Shown: positions 33,653 through 42,931, counted from the first letter of the stretch. The stretch: DNA of 64,000 nucleotides from Alphaproteobacteria bacterium (GCA_015231795.1 JADGAX010000001.1:805794-869793), one strand, 5' to 3'. The notes: generated by a model not told the origin, from the letters alone. Translations and numbers: made by a program.

Positions 33653-35281
33653 ATGAGCGAAGGACAGGACGAACTTAGCCGTTTCAGCCAAGCCAACCTG
33701 TTGGCCGACCAGGGGCGGATCGACGAGGCCGTGGCGGCGCTGCAAGCCCTTGACGGGTTCGGCCCGGCGCATGCCAATCTGGCCTTGCTGCTGGAACAAA
33801 AGCGCGATCTTCACGGCGCGCTGGCCCAGCACCGTCTGGCCTGCGCCCTGATGCCCTGCCACGCCCAGGTTTGGTTCAATGCAGGCACGGCGCTTGAACA
33901 TGCCCGCCATTACACAGAGGGCGAAGCGGCCTACCGGCGCGCCCTGGCGCTGCACCCCCACTTTGCCGAAGCCTGGCACAATCTGGGCAATTGTCTTCAG
34001 GAACAGGGCCGGGTCAAGGAAGCCGCGCAAGCCTATAATCAGGCTTTGTCTCTGCGCCCCGATTTTGCCCCGGCGAAATCCAGCCGCCTGATGAATCTGC
34101 ACTATTTGCCCGATGCGGGGCCTGAAGCAATTTTCGAAGCCACAACGTCCTGCGCGCCGCCTTGCCGGGAAAAAACCGCGACGAAGCGCCGCCAGGACGG
34201 CCCTCTCAGAATTGGCCTGCTGTGCGCCTATGTGCGCCGTCATCCTTTGGGAGCCTTGGCGCTGGCGGGGTTGGAACGGCTCGACCGCCTTCGTTTTTCC
34301 CTGCATGTCTATGTCAACGGACCCAGCGGCGACGAGTCGGCAAAACGCCTTCAGGCCGCGTCGAAAGGCTGGACCGAGATCGATGCCTTAAGCGACCAAG
34401 TCGTGGCCGAGAAAATTGCAAGCGACGGCATCGACATCCTGATCGATCTGGCGGGGCATACGCGCGGCCATCGGCTGGGCGTGATGGCCCAAAGGCCCGC
34501 GCCGGTGCAAATTCACTGGGGATGCGCCTATTGGAACGGGCTGGGCATGCCCGCCATCGATTACATCCTGACCGACCGGACCGAAGCGCCGCCCGACAAC
34601 CTGCCGCCCCTGACCGAAACCCCGCTTTACCTGCCGGACAGTTTCGCCTGTTTCAATCCGCCCGACGACTTGCCGCCAGTCTCGCCGCTTCCCATGCTGG
34701 AGCGCGGCTCCCCCAGCTTCGCCAGCTTCAACCGGCTGGCCAAGCTGAACGACAAACTCCTGGCCCTGTGGGGCCGCTTGATGGATGCAGCACCCAAAGG
34801 CTCGCGCCTGATCGTGCAGGCCCATGCCTTCGACGACGAAGGCGTGCGGGAACGTTTTCTGGATCGGCTGAACGCCGTCGACATCAGGGCCAGCCAAGTC
34901 GAACTGCTCGGCGCCATGACGGCGCAAGACGTTCTGAAAGCCTACGCCAGGGCGGATGTGGCGCTGGACAGTTTTCCCTGGTCGGGATCGATCATCACGC
35001 TGGAAGCACTGATGATGGGCCTTCCCGTCGTCACTTGGCCGCATCCATCGATCGCCGGACGCCATTCGGCCAGCTTTCTGACAAGCCTGGGCAAGACGGA
35101 ATGGATCGCCGCCAGCGCCGACGACTACATCGCCAAGGCGCTCGATCTGGTCTCGAACCCGAATCGGCTGAACACGATCCGGGCAGGCTTGCGCCAGCAG
35201 TTGCTGGATTCGCCGGTTTGCGACGCGACGTTGTTCGCGAAGAATCTGGAAGAGGCGCTTTTGCAGGCATGGAACGGCTAG
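33653..35281 (+). CDS. TPR protein with O-GlcNAc transferase-type (GT41, SPINDLY-like) domain
   Basis: 542 residues from ATG at 33653. The N-terminal about 150 residues are tetratricopeptide repeats (for example YTEGEAAYRRALALHPHFAEAWHNLGNCLQEQGR). The C-terminal about 370 residues are GT41: AYVRRHPLGALALAGLERL, LIDLAGHTRGHRLGVM, and the donor-site region DSFPWSGSIITLEALMMGLPVVTW. Eukaryotic OGT modifies serine/threonine with GlcNAc; bacterial members often glycosylate surface or flagellar proteins. A target cannot be named. It converges with the potassium channel gene four bases later. Confidence 0.9.
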   Translation: MSEGQDELSRFSQANLLADQGRIDEAVAALQALDGFGPAHANLALLLEQKRDLHGALAQHRLACALMPCHAQVWFNAGTALEHARHYTEGEAAYRRALALHPHFAEAWHNLGNCLQEQGRVKEAAQAYNQALSLRPDFAPAKSSRLMNLHYLPDAGPEAIFEATTSCAPPCREKTATKRRQDGPLRIGLLCAYVRRHPLGALALAGLERLDRLRFSLHVYVNGPSGDESAKRLQAASKGWTEIDALSDQVVAEKIASDGIDILIDLAGHTRGHRLGVMAQRPAPVQIHWGCAYWNGLGMPAIDYILTDRTEAPPDNLPPLTETPLYLPDSFACFNPPDDLPPVSPLPMLERGSPSFASFNRLAKLNDKLLALWGRLMDAAPKGSRLIVQAHAFDDEGVRERFLDRLNAVDIRASQVELLGAMTAQDVLKAYARADVALDSFPWSGSIITLEALMMGLPVVTWPHPSIAGRHSASFLTSLGKTEWIAASADDYIAKALDLVSNPNRLNTIRAGLRQQLLDSPVCDATLFAKNLEEALLQAWNG

Positions 35282-35285
35282 CGGG

Positions 35286-36440
35286 CTAGCTTGCGCATTG
35301 ACCGATTTCTGCCAGCCGCTGGGCGGCCACCTGACGGATGACGTCCTTCAGTCCATTGTGCGAATCGAGAAGGCGCTCGAAATCATTGACCTCAAGGACC
35401 AGCAACTGGCAGGTCGAGACGGCGCGCACCGTCGCCGTGCGCGTGGTCTTTTCGAGCAGCGCGATTTCGCCGAAAAAGTCGCCGCTTTTGAGACGTTTGG
35501 ACTGATCGCCCACCTCGACCTCGACCTCGCCCGAGACGATCAGGAACATGGCGTCGGCCGGATCGCCCTTGCGCACCAGCCGCTCGCCCGGCACCGCCAC
35601 CTTGGGCGCGAAGAGTCCGGCTATATCGGCGATGATCGAGGCGTTGAGACCGCTGAACAACGGCACCTTGGCCACCATCGTCCAGGTAATGACGAAATCG
35701 CGTTTCTTCATTTCCTGCGAGAAGGCTGATGCCAGAATGCCCGCGGGCAGGGCGAACATGCACAATCCCATCACGGCGGAAACGCCGCCCATCAATTTTC
35801 CCAGGGGCGTGTGCGGTACCACATCGCCATAGCCGACCGTAGCCAGCGTCACCACGCCCCACCACATGGCGTCGGGAATGCTGCCAAAGGCCTGCGGCTG
35901 CGCCTCGCGCTCAATGTAGTACATGATCGACGACTGGGTCACCAACAGCACCAGCATGACGATTCCCGCCGAGATCAGAACCCGACGCTCGGACTTGACG
36001 ACATCGCCCAGCGTATCCAACGCCGCCGAATAGCGCAGCAGCTTCAGCAGGCGGGCCAAGCGCAAAAACCGAATGGCGTCCGGATTCAGGAACGGCCCCA
36101 GGAACAAGGGCAAAATGGCCAAAAGATCAATAATGGCCTTGGGCGTGACCATATAGCGCAGCCGCCCCATCACGGGATGATGATGAAAGCGTTCTCTCGG
36201 ATCCTCGACGCAAACCCAAAGCCGCAGCAGATATTCAAGGGTGAAGATCAGAACTGCCACCCTGTCGAAAAGATGCAGTTCGCGCTGCCAAGCCACTGTC
36301 AGATTGGGCAAGGTGGTCGCCACTTCCGCTCCGACGTTGGCCAGAATCAAGCAGACCAACAAGGACGACGACGCGCGACCCCACAGGGAGGACCCCTGCT
36401 CGAGAATTTTCCAGACTTGCCAGCGAATACGTTCATTCAT
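35286..36440 (-). CDS. Cyclic-nucleotide-gated potassium channel (MlotiK1-like)
   Basis: 384 residues. Six membrane helices with a pore loop bearing the K+ selectivity filter TVGYGDVVPHT, and a C-terminal cyclic nucleotide-binding domain (about 255-375) with the phosphate-binding cassette GDFFGEIALLEKTTRTATVRA. The S4 helix (AIRFLRLARLLKLLRYSAAL) has regularly spaced arginines. This is the layout of MlotiK1. Binding of cAMP should open the channel. It is isolated, with its own start at ATG 36440. Confidence 0.92.
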   Translation of the reverse strand: MNERIRWQVWKILEQGSSLWGRASSSLLVCLILANVGAEVATTLPNLTVAWQRELHLFDRVAVLIFTLEYLLRLWVCVEDPRERFHHHPVMGRLRYMVTPKAIIDLLAILPLFLGPFLNPDAIRFLRLARLLKLLRYSAALDTLGDVVKSERRVLISAGIVMLVLLVTQSSIMYYIEREAQPQAFGSIPDAMWWGVVTLATVGYGDVVPHTPLGKLMGGVSAVMGLCMFALPAGILASAFSQEMKKRDFVITWTMVAKVPLFSGLNASIIADIAGLFAPKVAVPGERLVRKGDPADAMFLIVSGEVEVEVGDQSKRLKSGDFFGEIALLEKTTRTATVRAVSTCQLLVLEVNDFERLLDSHNGLKDVIRQVAAQRLAEIGQCAS

Positions 36441-36518
36441 CTACGGCAGTTTACTTATAAGGATTGTTGCTGACTAGAGGCCTTAAGCCTGAAAAGATAA
36501 AGGAGGAAAGGGCCTCTG

Positions 36519-38351
36519 GTGGCCGACGTCACCGCTCCCGCGCGATGCGCGCCAACGCAGTCCAAGTTTGGTAGAGACATGCCCTCCCACATCCGCTATG
36601 GCGATTTTCTGCGCGAAGCGACGCTCCAGGAACATGAGGTCAGCTACAATCTTCTGACCCCGGTTCCCCAGCGCGACGCCAGCGGCAACGATCTTCCCTG
36701 GCAGGCCCCGCCCGTCGCCCTGCGCGGCAAGGACATTTCGCGGCTTTTAGGCCCTTATGTCGGCACAAGGCTGGTCGATCAATTGCGCGCCGTTTTGCCG
36801 CTGGGCCTGTATCTGGCCATCTTCCAGATTTTGGTCCTGCGCCAGCCGGTCATGGATGCGGCCATCGTGATCCTGGGCATGATGGCGGTGATTCTGGGAT
36901 TGATGCTGTTCATGGAAGGCCTGCGGCTTGGCCTGATGCCTTTCGCCGAAGCCATCGGCGACCAGTTGCCCAGGCGGCTGGGGCTGGCGGCGGTTCTGTT
37001 CGTGGCCTTCACCCTGGGGGTCGGCGTCACCTTCGCCGAACCGGCCATCGGCGCCCTGCAAACCGTTGGCGCGCTGGTAGCCCCTGAACGAGCGCCCTAT
37101 CTTTTCGCCCTTCTCAATCTGTGGACGACGCCCTTGGTGTTGGTGGTCGGCGGCGGCGTCGGCTTGGCCGCCGTGGCGGGCACCATGCGCTTGCTTTATA
37201 GCTGGAGCTTGAAGCCTTTCTTGTATCTGTCGCTGCTGCCCACGCTGGCCCTGACCCTTTATTGCGCCAACGACCCGCATCTGTCGACGGTGATCGGCCT
37301 AGCCTGGGATTGCGGCGGCGTCACCACGGGGCCGGTCACCGTGCCCTTGGTGCTGGCGCTGGGCATCGGCATCGCGGCGTCGGCGGGCAAGGGCGATTCA
37401 TCCTTGTCGGGTTTCGGCATCGTGACCCTGGCTTCGATCTTTCCGGTCACCGGCGTGCTGCTGCTGGGACTGATTTTGAAACTATCCTATTCGCAAGCCG
37501 AGGTCTTGGCCCTGATCCAAGCCAGCGCGCAGGCGTCAGCCGCCAGTCCTGCTTCCTGGTTTGAGACGACGCCTTGGCTGGAAATCAAAGGCGGGTTGCA
37601 AGCCATTCTGCCCCTGGTTCTTTTCCTGTTCCTGCTGTTGAAGGGCGTGCTTCGCCACGGATTGAAGGACAAGGGCATCGTCATCTATGGCCTGCTCTTG
37701 TGCCAGTTGGGCATGATCGTCTTCAATCTGGGGCTGTCCTACGGCTTGGCCAAGCTGGGCGGGCAATCGGGCGAATTGCTTCCCGGCGCTTTCACGGCGC
37801 TTGACGGCTTGGCGGGCACGCCGCTCTATCCCTATGTCACCGGCTTGGCCATCGCCCTGACCTTCGCCTTCCTGTTGGGTTTTGGCGCCACCTTGGCCGA
37901 ACCTGCTTTGAACGCGTTGGGCCTGACCGTCGAGGACCTGACCAACGGCGCCTTTCGCAAATCCTTCCTGATGTACGCCGTCTCGACGGGCGTCGCCCTT
38001 GGGGTGGGGATCGGCGTCTTCAAGGTAGTGGCCAACGTGCCGCTGTTCTGGCTGTTGATTCCGGCCTATGGCGCAGCCCTGCTTCTCACCTTGGTTTCGG
38101 ATGAGGAATTCGTCAACATCGCCTGGGACTCGGCGGGCGTCACCACCGGCCCGGTCACCGTGCCCCTGGTGCTGGCCATGGGGGTCGGTCTTGGCGGTGC
38201 CGTGAAGGCCAGCGAGGGATTCGGCATCCTGGCCCTGGCCTCGATCGGCCCCATCCTGACCGTTCTTCTATCCGGCATTTGGGTGCGCCGTATGAGCCGC
38301 AAGGCCGAACTGCAAGAACAAATTTCTCAAGCCGAGGCGTCATCATCATGA
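36519..38351 (+). CDS. DUF1538 membrane protein with two tandem repeats
   Basis: 610 residues, GTG start behind AAGGAGG (an ATG at 36579 is an alternative). About twelve or more membrane helices in two related halves; each half contains the signature GVTTGPVTVPLVLA (about residues 266 and 545), a clear internal duplication. DUF1538 proteins are thought to be transporters, but no substrate is established. The stop overlaps the first of two PII-like genes, which suggests that the transporter is controlled by these signalling proteins. Confidence 0.88.
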   Translation: MADVTAPARCAPTQSKFGRDMPSHIRYGDFLREATLQEHEVSYNLLTPVPQRDASGNDLPWQAPPVALRGKDISRLLGPYVGTRLVDQLRAVLPLGLYLAIFQILVLRQPVMDAAIVILGMMAVILGLMLFMEGLRLGLMPFAEAIGDQLPRRLGLAAVLFVAFTLGVGVTFAEPAIGALQTVGALVAPERAPYLFALLNLWTTPLVLVVGGGVGLAAVAGTMRLLYSWSLKPFLYLSLLPTLALTLYCANDPHLSTVIGLAWDCGGVTTGPVTVPLVLALGIGIAASAGKGDSSLSGFGIVTLASIFPVTGVLLLGLILKLSYSQAEVLALIQASAQASAASPASWFETTPWLEIKGGLQAILPLVLFLFLLLKGVLRHGLKDKGIVIYGLLLCQLGMIVFNLGLSYGLAKLGGQSGELLPGAFTALDGLAGTPLYPYVTGLAIALTFAFLLGFGATLAEPALNALGLTVEDLTNGAFRKSFLMYAVSTGVALGVGIGVFKVVANVPLFWLLIPAYGAALLLTLVSDEEFVNIAWDSAGVTTGPVTVPLVLAMGVGLGGAVKASEGFGILALASIGPILTVLLSGIWVRRMSRKAELQEQISQAEASSS

Positions 38352-38716
38352 GCCAGACCCGCGAACTGACCGTTCTGACCGACGTGGCGCTGATTACCTG
38401 CATCGTCCAGCGCGGCAATGCCGACGTCATCGTCAAAGCCGCCCAGGAAGCGGGTGCCCAGGGGGCCACCATTCATTTCGGGCGCGGCATGGGCGTTCGC
38501 GAACGCCTGGGCGTGCTGGGGGTCGCCGTGAATGTGGAAAAGGAAATCATCAGCATCGTGGTTTCGACGGAACAGGCCGACCGCGTGTTCAAGCGCATGT
38601 ATCTGGCGGGCAATCTGGACACGCCGGGCATGGGCATCATGTTCATGAAGCGGCTTGAAAAAGTCGCCACCTACATTCCGCACGACATCTTGAAAAAGTT
38701 GGAAAAGCGCGGCTGA
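38348..38716 (+). CDS. PII-like (GlnB-fold) signalling protein 1
   Basis: 122 residues, ATG overlapping the DUF1538 stop as ATGA. Ferredoxin-like fold with ALITCIVQRGNADVIVKAAQEAGAQGATIHFGRG, which resembles the PII beta-alpha-beta core and T-loop region, then VNVEKEIISIVVSTEQADRVFKRMYLAG. The uridylylated tyrosine of GlnB is not evident. PII-like proteins bind nucleotides or metabolites and regulate neighbouring transporters, the usual partner being the preceding membrane gene. Confidence 0.82.
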   Translation: MSQTRELTVLTDVALITCIVQRGNADVIVKAAQEAGAQGATIHFGRGMGVRERLGVLGVAVNVEKEIISIVVSTEQADRVFKRMYLAGNLDTPGMGIMFMKRLEKVATYIPHDILKKLEKRG

Positions 38717-38717
38717 C

Positions 38718-39026
38718 ATGGAAACGAAGCTGATCACCTGCGTCGTGCCGCGCGGCATGGCCTCGCACCTGATCGAGAGCTTGGCCCAGAAGCTGGGCGT
38801 CACCTCGGCCAGCGCCTATTCCGGACGCGGCGCTTCGGCCAGACGCGACGTGATCCAGGAAGTGGATGTGCTAAGCGTGCCGGTGGCCGATGAAAAAGCC
38901 GACGAAGTTTTTAGCTACCTGTATTTCGAGATGGAAATCGACAAACATCCGGGACGCCTGATCTATCAGGAAACCTTGGACCAAACATCCAGCCTCGATC
39001 TTCTCGACCACGCGCTTCTTGATTAG
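38718..39026 (+). CDS. PII-like signalling protein 2
   Basis: 102 residues, starting one base after the stop of the first PII-like gene. KLITCVVPRGMASHLIESLAQKLGVTSASAYSGRGAS repeats the same core in shorter form, followed by VLSVPVADEKADEVFSYLYFEMEID. Two different PII-like proteins in a row could form a heterotrimer or sense two signals. It ends overlapping the convergent EamA gene by four bases. Confidence 0.82.
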   Translation: METKLITCVVPRGMASHLIESLAQKLGVTSASAYSGRGASARRDVIQEVDVLSVPVADEKADEVFSYLYFEMEIDKHPGRLIYQETLDQTSSLDLLDHALLD

Positions 39027-39904
39027 CGGGCACGCTTCAGGCTTGCTAGGCCAATGCCCGCGAAGATCAGCGACAGCCCCAGCGCGTGGTAAAGCTGAAA
39101 ATCCTCGTCCAGGAAGACGACGGCCAACAGGGCCGCGAACAGAGGCGTCAGATAGGTGAACTGTCCGGCTAGGCCAGCACCCAGGCGCGTCACCCCCTCG
39201 TTCCAGCAGATATAAGCCAATACCGAGGCGAAGATCGCCACGTAAACGACGGCGCCCGCATTGGCCCAGGTCAATTGCGGCGCTTGGCCCTGGGCCAGTT
39301 CGACCAGATGCAGCGGCAGCAGAAAGGGCGTTCCGATCAACACCAGCCAAGTCAGCAGAACCAGCGGCTTGATGCCGGTAGGGTGCTTGCGCAAGGCCAC
39401 CGAATAGACGCCCCAGGACAAGGTCGCCAGCAGCACCCACAGATCGCCCGATTGAAAGGCGAAATTCAATAAGGTTGCCACGTCTCCTCTGGCGATCACC
39501 GCCAGCAGACCGGCAAAGGAAACGCCCAGCCCCAGCAAGGCCAGCAGGCTGGGACGTTCTTTCAGCCAAGCCCAGGACAGCAGGATCGTCACCACCGGCA
39601 GACTGGAGGCCACGATCATGGCATTGATGGCGGGCGTGGTGGCCAGTGCCAGATAGAGCAGACTGTTGTAGGCCGACACCGACGACAGGGCCAGGAAGAT
39701 CAGGAAGGGAAAATGCCGCTTCACCTTCGGCCATTCGGCCAGCAAGGAGGCCCTGGTCATCAGAATTAAAATCAGCGCCGCCAGCGCCCAGCGCCAGAAG
39801 GACAGCGCCATCGGCGGCATGGAACCATCGGCCAGCACGGCGCGGCTGATCACCGCATTGCCCGCCCACATCAGGGGCGGCACGATCAGCAGCAGATAAT
39901 TCAC
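39023..39904 (-). CDS. EamA/DMT-family transporter
   Basis: 293 residues with about ten membrane helices in two EamA repeats; motifs include PPLMWAGNAVISRAVL at the start and YLTPLFAALLAVVFLDEDF near the end. The family exports small metabolites such as amino acids or drugs. The substrate is not predictable. Its start overlaps the end of the ProX-like gene by four bases. Confidence 0.88.
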   Translation of the reverse strand: MNYLLLIVPPLMWAGNAVISRAVLADGSMPPMALSFWRWALAALILILMTRASLLAEWPKVKRHFPFLIFLALSSVSAYNSLLYLALATTPAINAMIVASSLPVVTILLSWAWLKERPSLLALLGLGVSFAGLLAVIARGDVATLLNFAFQSGDLWVLLATLSWGVYSVALRKHPTGIKPLVLLTWLVLIGTPFLLPLHLVELAQGQAPQLTWANAGAVVYVAIFASVLAYICWNEGVTRLGAGLAGQFTYLTPLFAALLAVVFLDEDFQLYHALGLSLIFAGIGLASLKRAR

Positions 39905-40395
39905 AGGCTCACCAGCTTGGGCGCATGTCCGGTCGCTTTCAGGAAAGCCAGCAATCCATCAGGCGGCAGAACGGTGGTGGCGGTATTCTCCAAAGGATGA
40001 AAAGCCAGCAGGGGATCGGCCATCATGGCGCGGTCCAGCACGCAGACGACTTTGCGTTCGCGGTCGTTGGCCAGGGCGAAGGGGGTGACCGATCCCGGCT
40101 CGATGAACAAGGTGGCGCGCAAACGGTCGGCGGAACCGAAACTGATCCTGGCCGAGCCGATGCGATCAGGCAAAGTCTTCAAATCAACCTTGCGGGCGAT
40201 CGGAGTGGACACCAGCCACATCTGCCCCTTGGCGTCCTTCAAGAACAGATTCTTGCAATGCGTGCCGGGAATGCCCCGCCAATGCTCCTCGCCGTCCGCC
40301 ACCGTGAAGATGGGCGGATGGTCGAAGGTTTCGGCCTTGATCCCAAGTTCTTGCAGATAGGCCAGCAGGCTGTGGCGGGTATGGGGCTGGGTCAT
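39901..40395 (-). CDS. ProX/YbaK-family aminoacyl-tRNA deacylase
   Basis: 164 residues. The domain is YbaK/ProRS-insert type: HSLLAYLQELGIKAETFDHPPIFTVADGEEHWRGIPGTHCKNLFLKD, and GSVTPFALANDRERKVVCVLD. Members hydrolyse mischarged Ala- or Cys-tRNA(Pro), or in ProXp-ala variants Ala-tRNA(Pro). It is coupled to an EamA transporter gene and divergent from another. Confidence 0.9.
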   Translation of the reverse strand: MTQPHTRHSLLAYLQELGIKAETFDHPPIFTVADGEEHWRGIPGTHCKNLFLKDAKGQMWLVSTPIARKVDLKTLPDRIGSARISFGSADRLRATLFIEPGSVTPFALANDRERKVVCVLDRAMMADPLLAFHPLENTATTVLPPDGLLAFLKATGHAPKLVSL

Positions 40396-40460
40396 GCGCT
40401 CTTATATAGCATCCGATAAGCCTCTTGCCGAGAGGGGCTGATTGGGAGTACGCCAGTTCC

Positions 40461-41315
40461 ATGTCGCTGCGCGATCTTCTTCTCGCCACCCTGGTCATGG
40501 CCATTTGGGGGTTCAACTTCGTCGTCGCCAAGGTTGGCGTGGGCGAATTGGACGGATTGCTGCTGACCGGCTTGCGCTTCGCCCTGGTGGCCGCTCTCTT
40601 GCTCCCCTTTTACCGCCCGCATTGGCGCCAGATGAAAACCCTGGCCATGTTGTCCGTCACCCTGGGCGTCGTGCATTTCGGCCTTTTGTTCGTGGGGCTG
40701 CAAGGCATCGACGCCGCCGCCAGCGCCATCGTGATCCAGCTTCAGGTGCCGTTCAGCGCCCTGCTGGCATTCTTGCTGTTCAAGGAGCGCCTGGGGATCG
40801 GGCGTTTCGCAGGCATGGCCCTGGCCTTTCTGGGCGTTGTTCTGCTGGCGGGCGAGCCGCAACGGATCGAGCTTTTCGGCCTGGCGCTGGTCGTCGTTTC
40901 GGCGCTGGGGTTCGCCTTGTCCACCATGGTCATGAAAAGCACCGTCGGCATGCATCCGCTGGCGATCACCGGCGGCGTCTGCCTGCTGGGCGCGCCGCAA
41001 CTGCTGGCGCTGTCGGCCATTTTCGAAACCGGCCAGTTCGACAAAATGGCCAACGCCACTTGGATCGGTTGGGGGGCGGTGGCCTATACCGCCATCTTCG
41101 CCTCGGTCGTGGCGCATTCCCTGTGGTACCAGTTGGTGCGCCGCTATCCGGTGAACGTCATCGTTCCCTTCTCGCTTCTGGCCCCGGTGTTGGGTATCTT
41201 GTCCAGCATCGCGATTCTGGGCGAACCGTTCGGGCTGCACAAGGCGATGGGGGCCGTTTGCACCTTGTCGGGCGTTGCGCTCATTCAATATCTCTCGGCA
41301 AGAAAACCGGCATGA
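40461..41315 (+). CDS. EamA/DMT-family transporter
   Basis: 284 residues from ATG at 40461; twelve extra upstream codons of the frame were not used because no ribosome site supports them. About ten membrane helices: ATLVMAIWGFNFVVAKVGVGELDGLLLTGLRF opens the first EamA repeat and VPFSLLAPVLGILSSIAILGEPFGLHK closes the second. Similar to E. coli EamA, an exporter of cysteine pathway metabolites, but the substrate is uncertain. The stop overlaps the amidase start as ATGA. Confidence 0.88.
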   Translation: MSLRDLLLATLVMAIWGFNFVVAKVGVGELDGLLLTGLRFALVAALLLPFYRPHWRQMKTLAMLSVTLGVVHFGLLFVGLQGIDAAASAIVIQLQVPFSALLAFLLFKERLGIGRFAGMALAFLGVVLLAGEPQRIELFGLALVVVSALGFALSTMVMKSTVGMHPLAITGGVCLLGAPQLLALSAIFETGQFDKMANATWIGWGAVAYTAIFASVVAHSLWYQLVRRYPVNVIVPFSLLAPVLGILSSIAILGEPFGLHKAMGAVCTLSGVALIQYLSARKPA

Positions 41316-41986
41316 AGCTGATCGAAACGCCCTCGCCCAATTTCGACGAAAGGCCACAGGGTCTGCCCATCGACATGCTGGTGCTGCATTACACCGGCAT
41401 GAAGTCGAAGGACGAGGCTTTGCAGCGCCTATGCGATCCCGCCGCCAAGGTCAGCGCCCATTATCTGATCGGCGAGGACGGCTTCATCCACCGCCTTGTC
41501 TTGGAAGAAAAGCGAGCTTGGCATGCGGGCGTTTCCTCATGGCGGGGCCACAGCGACGTCAACGCCCGCTCGGTCGGCGTCGAACTGGTCAATCCCGGCC
41601 ACGAATTCGGCTATCGCGACTTTCCCAAGGCGCAGATGGATGCGCTGATCGATTTGTCGAAACAGATTCTATCGTCCCATCCAATTGCGCCGCGCAATGT
41701 GGTTGGGCACGCCGACATAGCACCCACGCGCAAACAAGACCCCGGCGAATTGTTCGACTGGCACGGCCTAGCCAAAGAAGGCGTCGGCCTGTGGCCCTGG
41801 GCTTTTTCTCCCGGCCAAGCCGTTCACGCAATTCCCCACCTTTCCCATTACGGCTACGACATTTCCGACCCCGATGCCGCCGTCCTGGCCTTCCAGCGCC
41901 ATTTCAGACCCAGCGTTTGCGACGGCATCGCCGACGCCCAATGCGCTGGCCTGCTTGACGCGCTGCTGAAGCTGGTTCAGGAATAG
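41312..41986 (+). CDS. N-acetylmuramoyl-L-alanine amidase (AmiD-type)
   Basis: 224 residues. Amidase_2 domain: PIDMLVLHYTGMKSKDEALQRLCD, VSAHYLIGEDGFIHRLVLEEKRAWHAGVSSW and VVGHADIAPTRKQDPG supply the zinc and catalytic residues (H, H, K/D). A short peptidoglycan-binding-like tail (DPDAAVLAFQRHFRPSVCDGIAD) follows. It cleaves the amide between MurNAc and L-alanine in wall turnover. No signal peptide is evident, which is unusual for the lipoprotein AmiD and closer to AmpD-like cytosolic members. It is followed directly by RNase P RNA. Confidence 0.9.
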   Translation: MKLIETPSPNFDERPQGLPIDMLVLHYTGMKSKDEALQRLCDPAAKVSAHYLIGEDGFIHRLVLEEKRAWHAGVSSWRGHSDVNARSVGVELVNPGHEFGYRDFPKAQMDALIDLSKQILSSHPIAPRNVVGHADIAPTRKQDPGELFDWHGLAKEGVGLWPWAFSPGQAVHAIPHLSHYGYDISDPDAAVLAFQRHFRPSVCDGIADAQCAGLLDALLKLVQE

Positions 41987-41989
41987 GGT

Positions 41990-42368
41990 GCCAGATGGCC
42001 AGGTGACCGCTGCCAGCGCAAGCTGGGAGAGGAAAGTCCGGGCTCCACGGAAACACGGTGCCGGGTAACGCCCGGCGGGGGCAACCCCAGGGAAAGTGCC
42101 ACAGAGAGCTGAACCGCCGGTTCTAGAACCGGTAAGGGTGAAAAGGTGCGGTAAGAGCGCACCGCGCAACTGGCAACAGAAGCGGCAGGGCAAACCCCAC
42201 CGGGAGCAAGGCCAAATAGGGGCGGCACGCAGGCTTGCCTGCAATCGCCGTTTTCGCGACCGCCGCCCGGGTCGGCTGCTTGAGGTGCCGGGCAATCGGC
42301 GCCCTAGAGGAATGGTCACCCAACGCCCGCAAGGGCGTGGACAGAACCCGGCTTACAGGCCATCTGGC
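41990..42368 (+). ncRNA. rnpB: RNase P RNA (bacterial class A)
   Basis: The conserved core GAGGAAAGTCCGGGCTCC near the 5' end and ACAGAACCCGGCTTACAGGCC at the 3' end (given here as two parts) are present, and the ends pair as GCCAGATGGCC with GGCCATCTGGC. This is the catalytic RNA that trims the 5' leader from tRNA precursors. It begins three bases after the amidase stop codon. Confidence 0.95.
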
Positions 42369-42376
42369 ATATTATT

Positions 42377-42829
42377 TTAGTTCGGCGCGCCAGCCCCGGC
42401 GCCGCCGGTGGTCTGGGTGGCGGTTCCCGGCGTTTCAACGACCGTACAGCGCCCATTGGCGCAAGCCAGCGTCTCTTCCGGCACGCAATTGCCCCCGCCC
42501 TGGGCGCGGCAATGACGCAGAATGCTGATATGCCGTTCGTCCTCGGGAACCACCGCCAAGGTCGCAACCAGAATTTCGTTGCTGTTGGCGTCCAGAATGG
42601 TCAGCGAGGTCTCGCCCGCCATGCGCCCGATCATGAACAGGAATTTCTTGGTCTCCAGCACCACGTCGGCAATCTCGGGCTTGGCCAGGATGATGACGGC
42701 GGCGGGCTTGTCGAGTCGCAGCACCTTCGCCTTGCCAAGCGTAACCGTGATCAGCTCGGCCGCCTGCAAGGCTGGCGTCATACCAAGCAAAGCCAAAAGA
42801 ACGACAAGCGGCGCAAGCCGAGGGCGCAT
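42377..42829 (-). CDS. Exported protein with secretin/pilus-assembly N-terminal domain
   Basis: 150 residues from ATG at 42829 (AAGGAG eight bases upstream). A signal peptide (about 1-23, PALQAAEL) is followed by a domain of about 75 residues (ITVTLGKAKVLRLDKPAAVIILAKPEIADVVLETKKFLFMIGRMAGETSLTILDANS) matching the N-terminal pilus-assembly/T2SS-T3SS domain found in front of secretins. Here no secretin follows; the C-terminal part has four cysteines and a low-complexity GA-rich tail. It may be a separated accessory of a Tad-like pilus, but no tad genes are in the window. Confidence 0.78.
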   Translation of the reverse strand: MRPRLAPLVVLLALLGMTPALQAAELITVTLGKAKVLRLDKPAAVIILAKPEIADVVLETKKFLFMIGRMAGETSLTILDANSNEILVATLAVVPEDERHISILRHCRAQGGGNCVPEETLACANGRCTVVETPGTATQTTGGAGAGAPN

Positions 42830-42913
42830 GTGGGTTCTCCTTATTTCATCGGAGCTTAGCTTAAGCGAGAGTTTGGGGCAAGATCGGCGCCCCGGTAAAT
42901 ACAATGATATTTT

Positions 42914-42931
42914 GTGCATTAAATAATTCAC
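42914..42931. promoter_or_regulatory. AT-rich operator candidate upstream of the second SqrR-like gene
   Basis: GTGCATTAAATAATTCAC is an inverted repeat with a single mismatched pair, and it lies inside a larger dyad ATATTTTGTG / CACAAAAATAT. It is in the divergent region between the pilus-domain gene and the repressor. BigR operators are AT-rich dyads of this kind, so autoregulation is likely. Confidence 0.45.

Noticed and set aside
33614..34306. N-terminal extension of the CAP-domain frame
   Set aside because: It is antisense to the OGT-like gene and would bury the signal peptide that starts at 33613.
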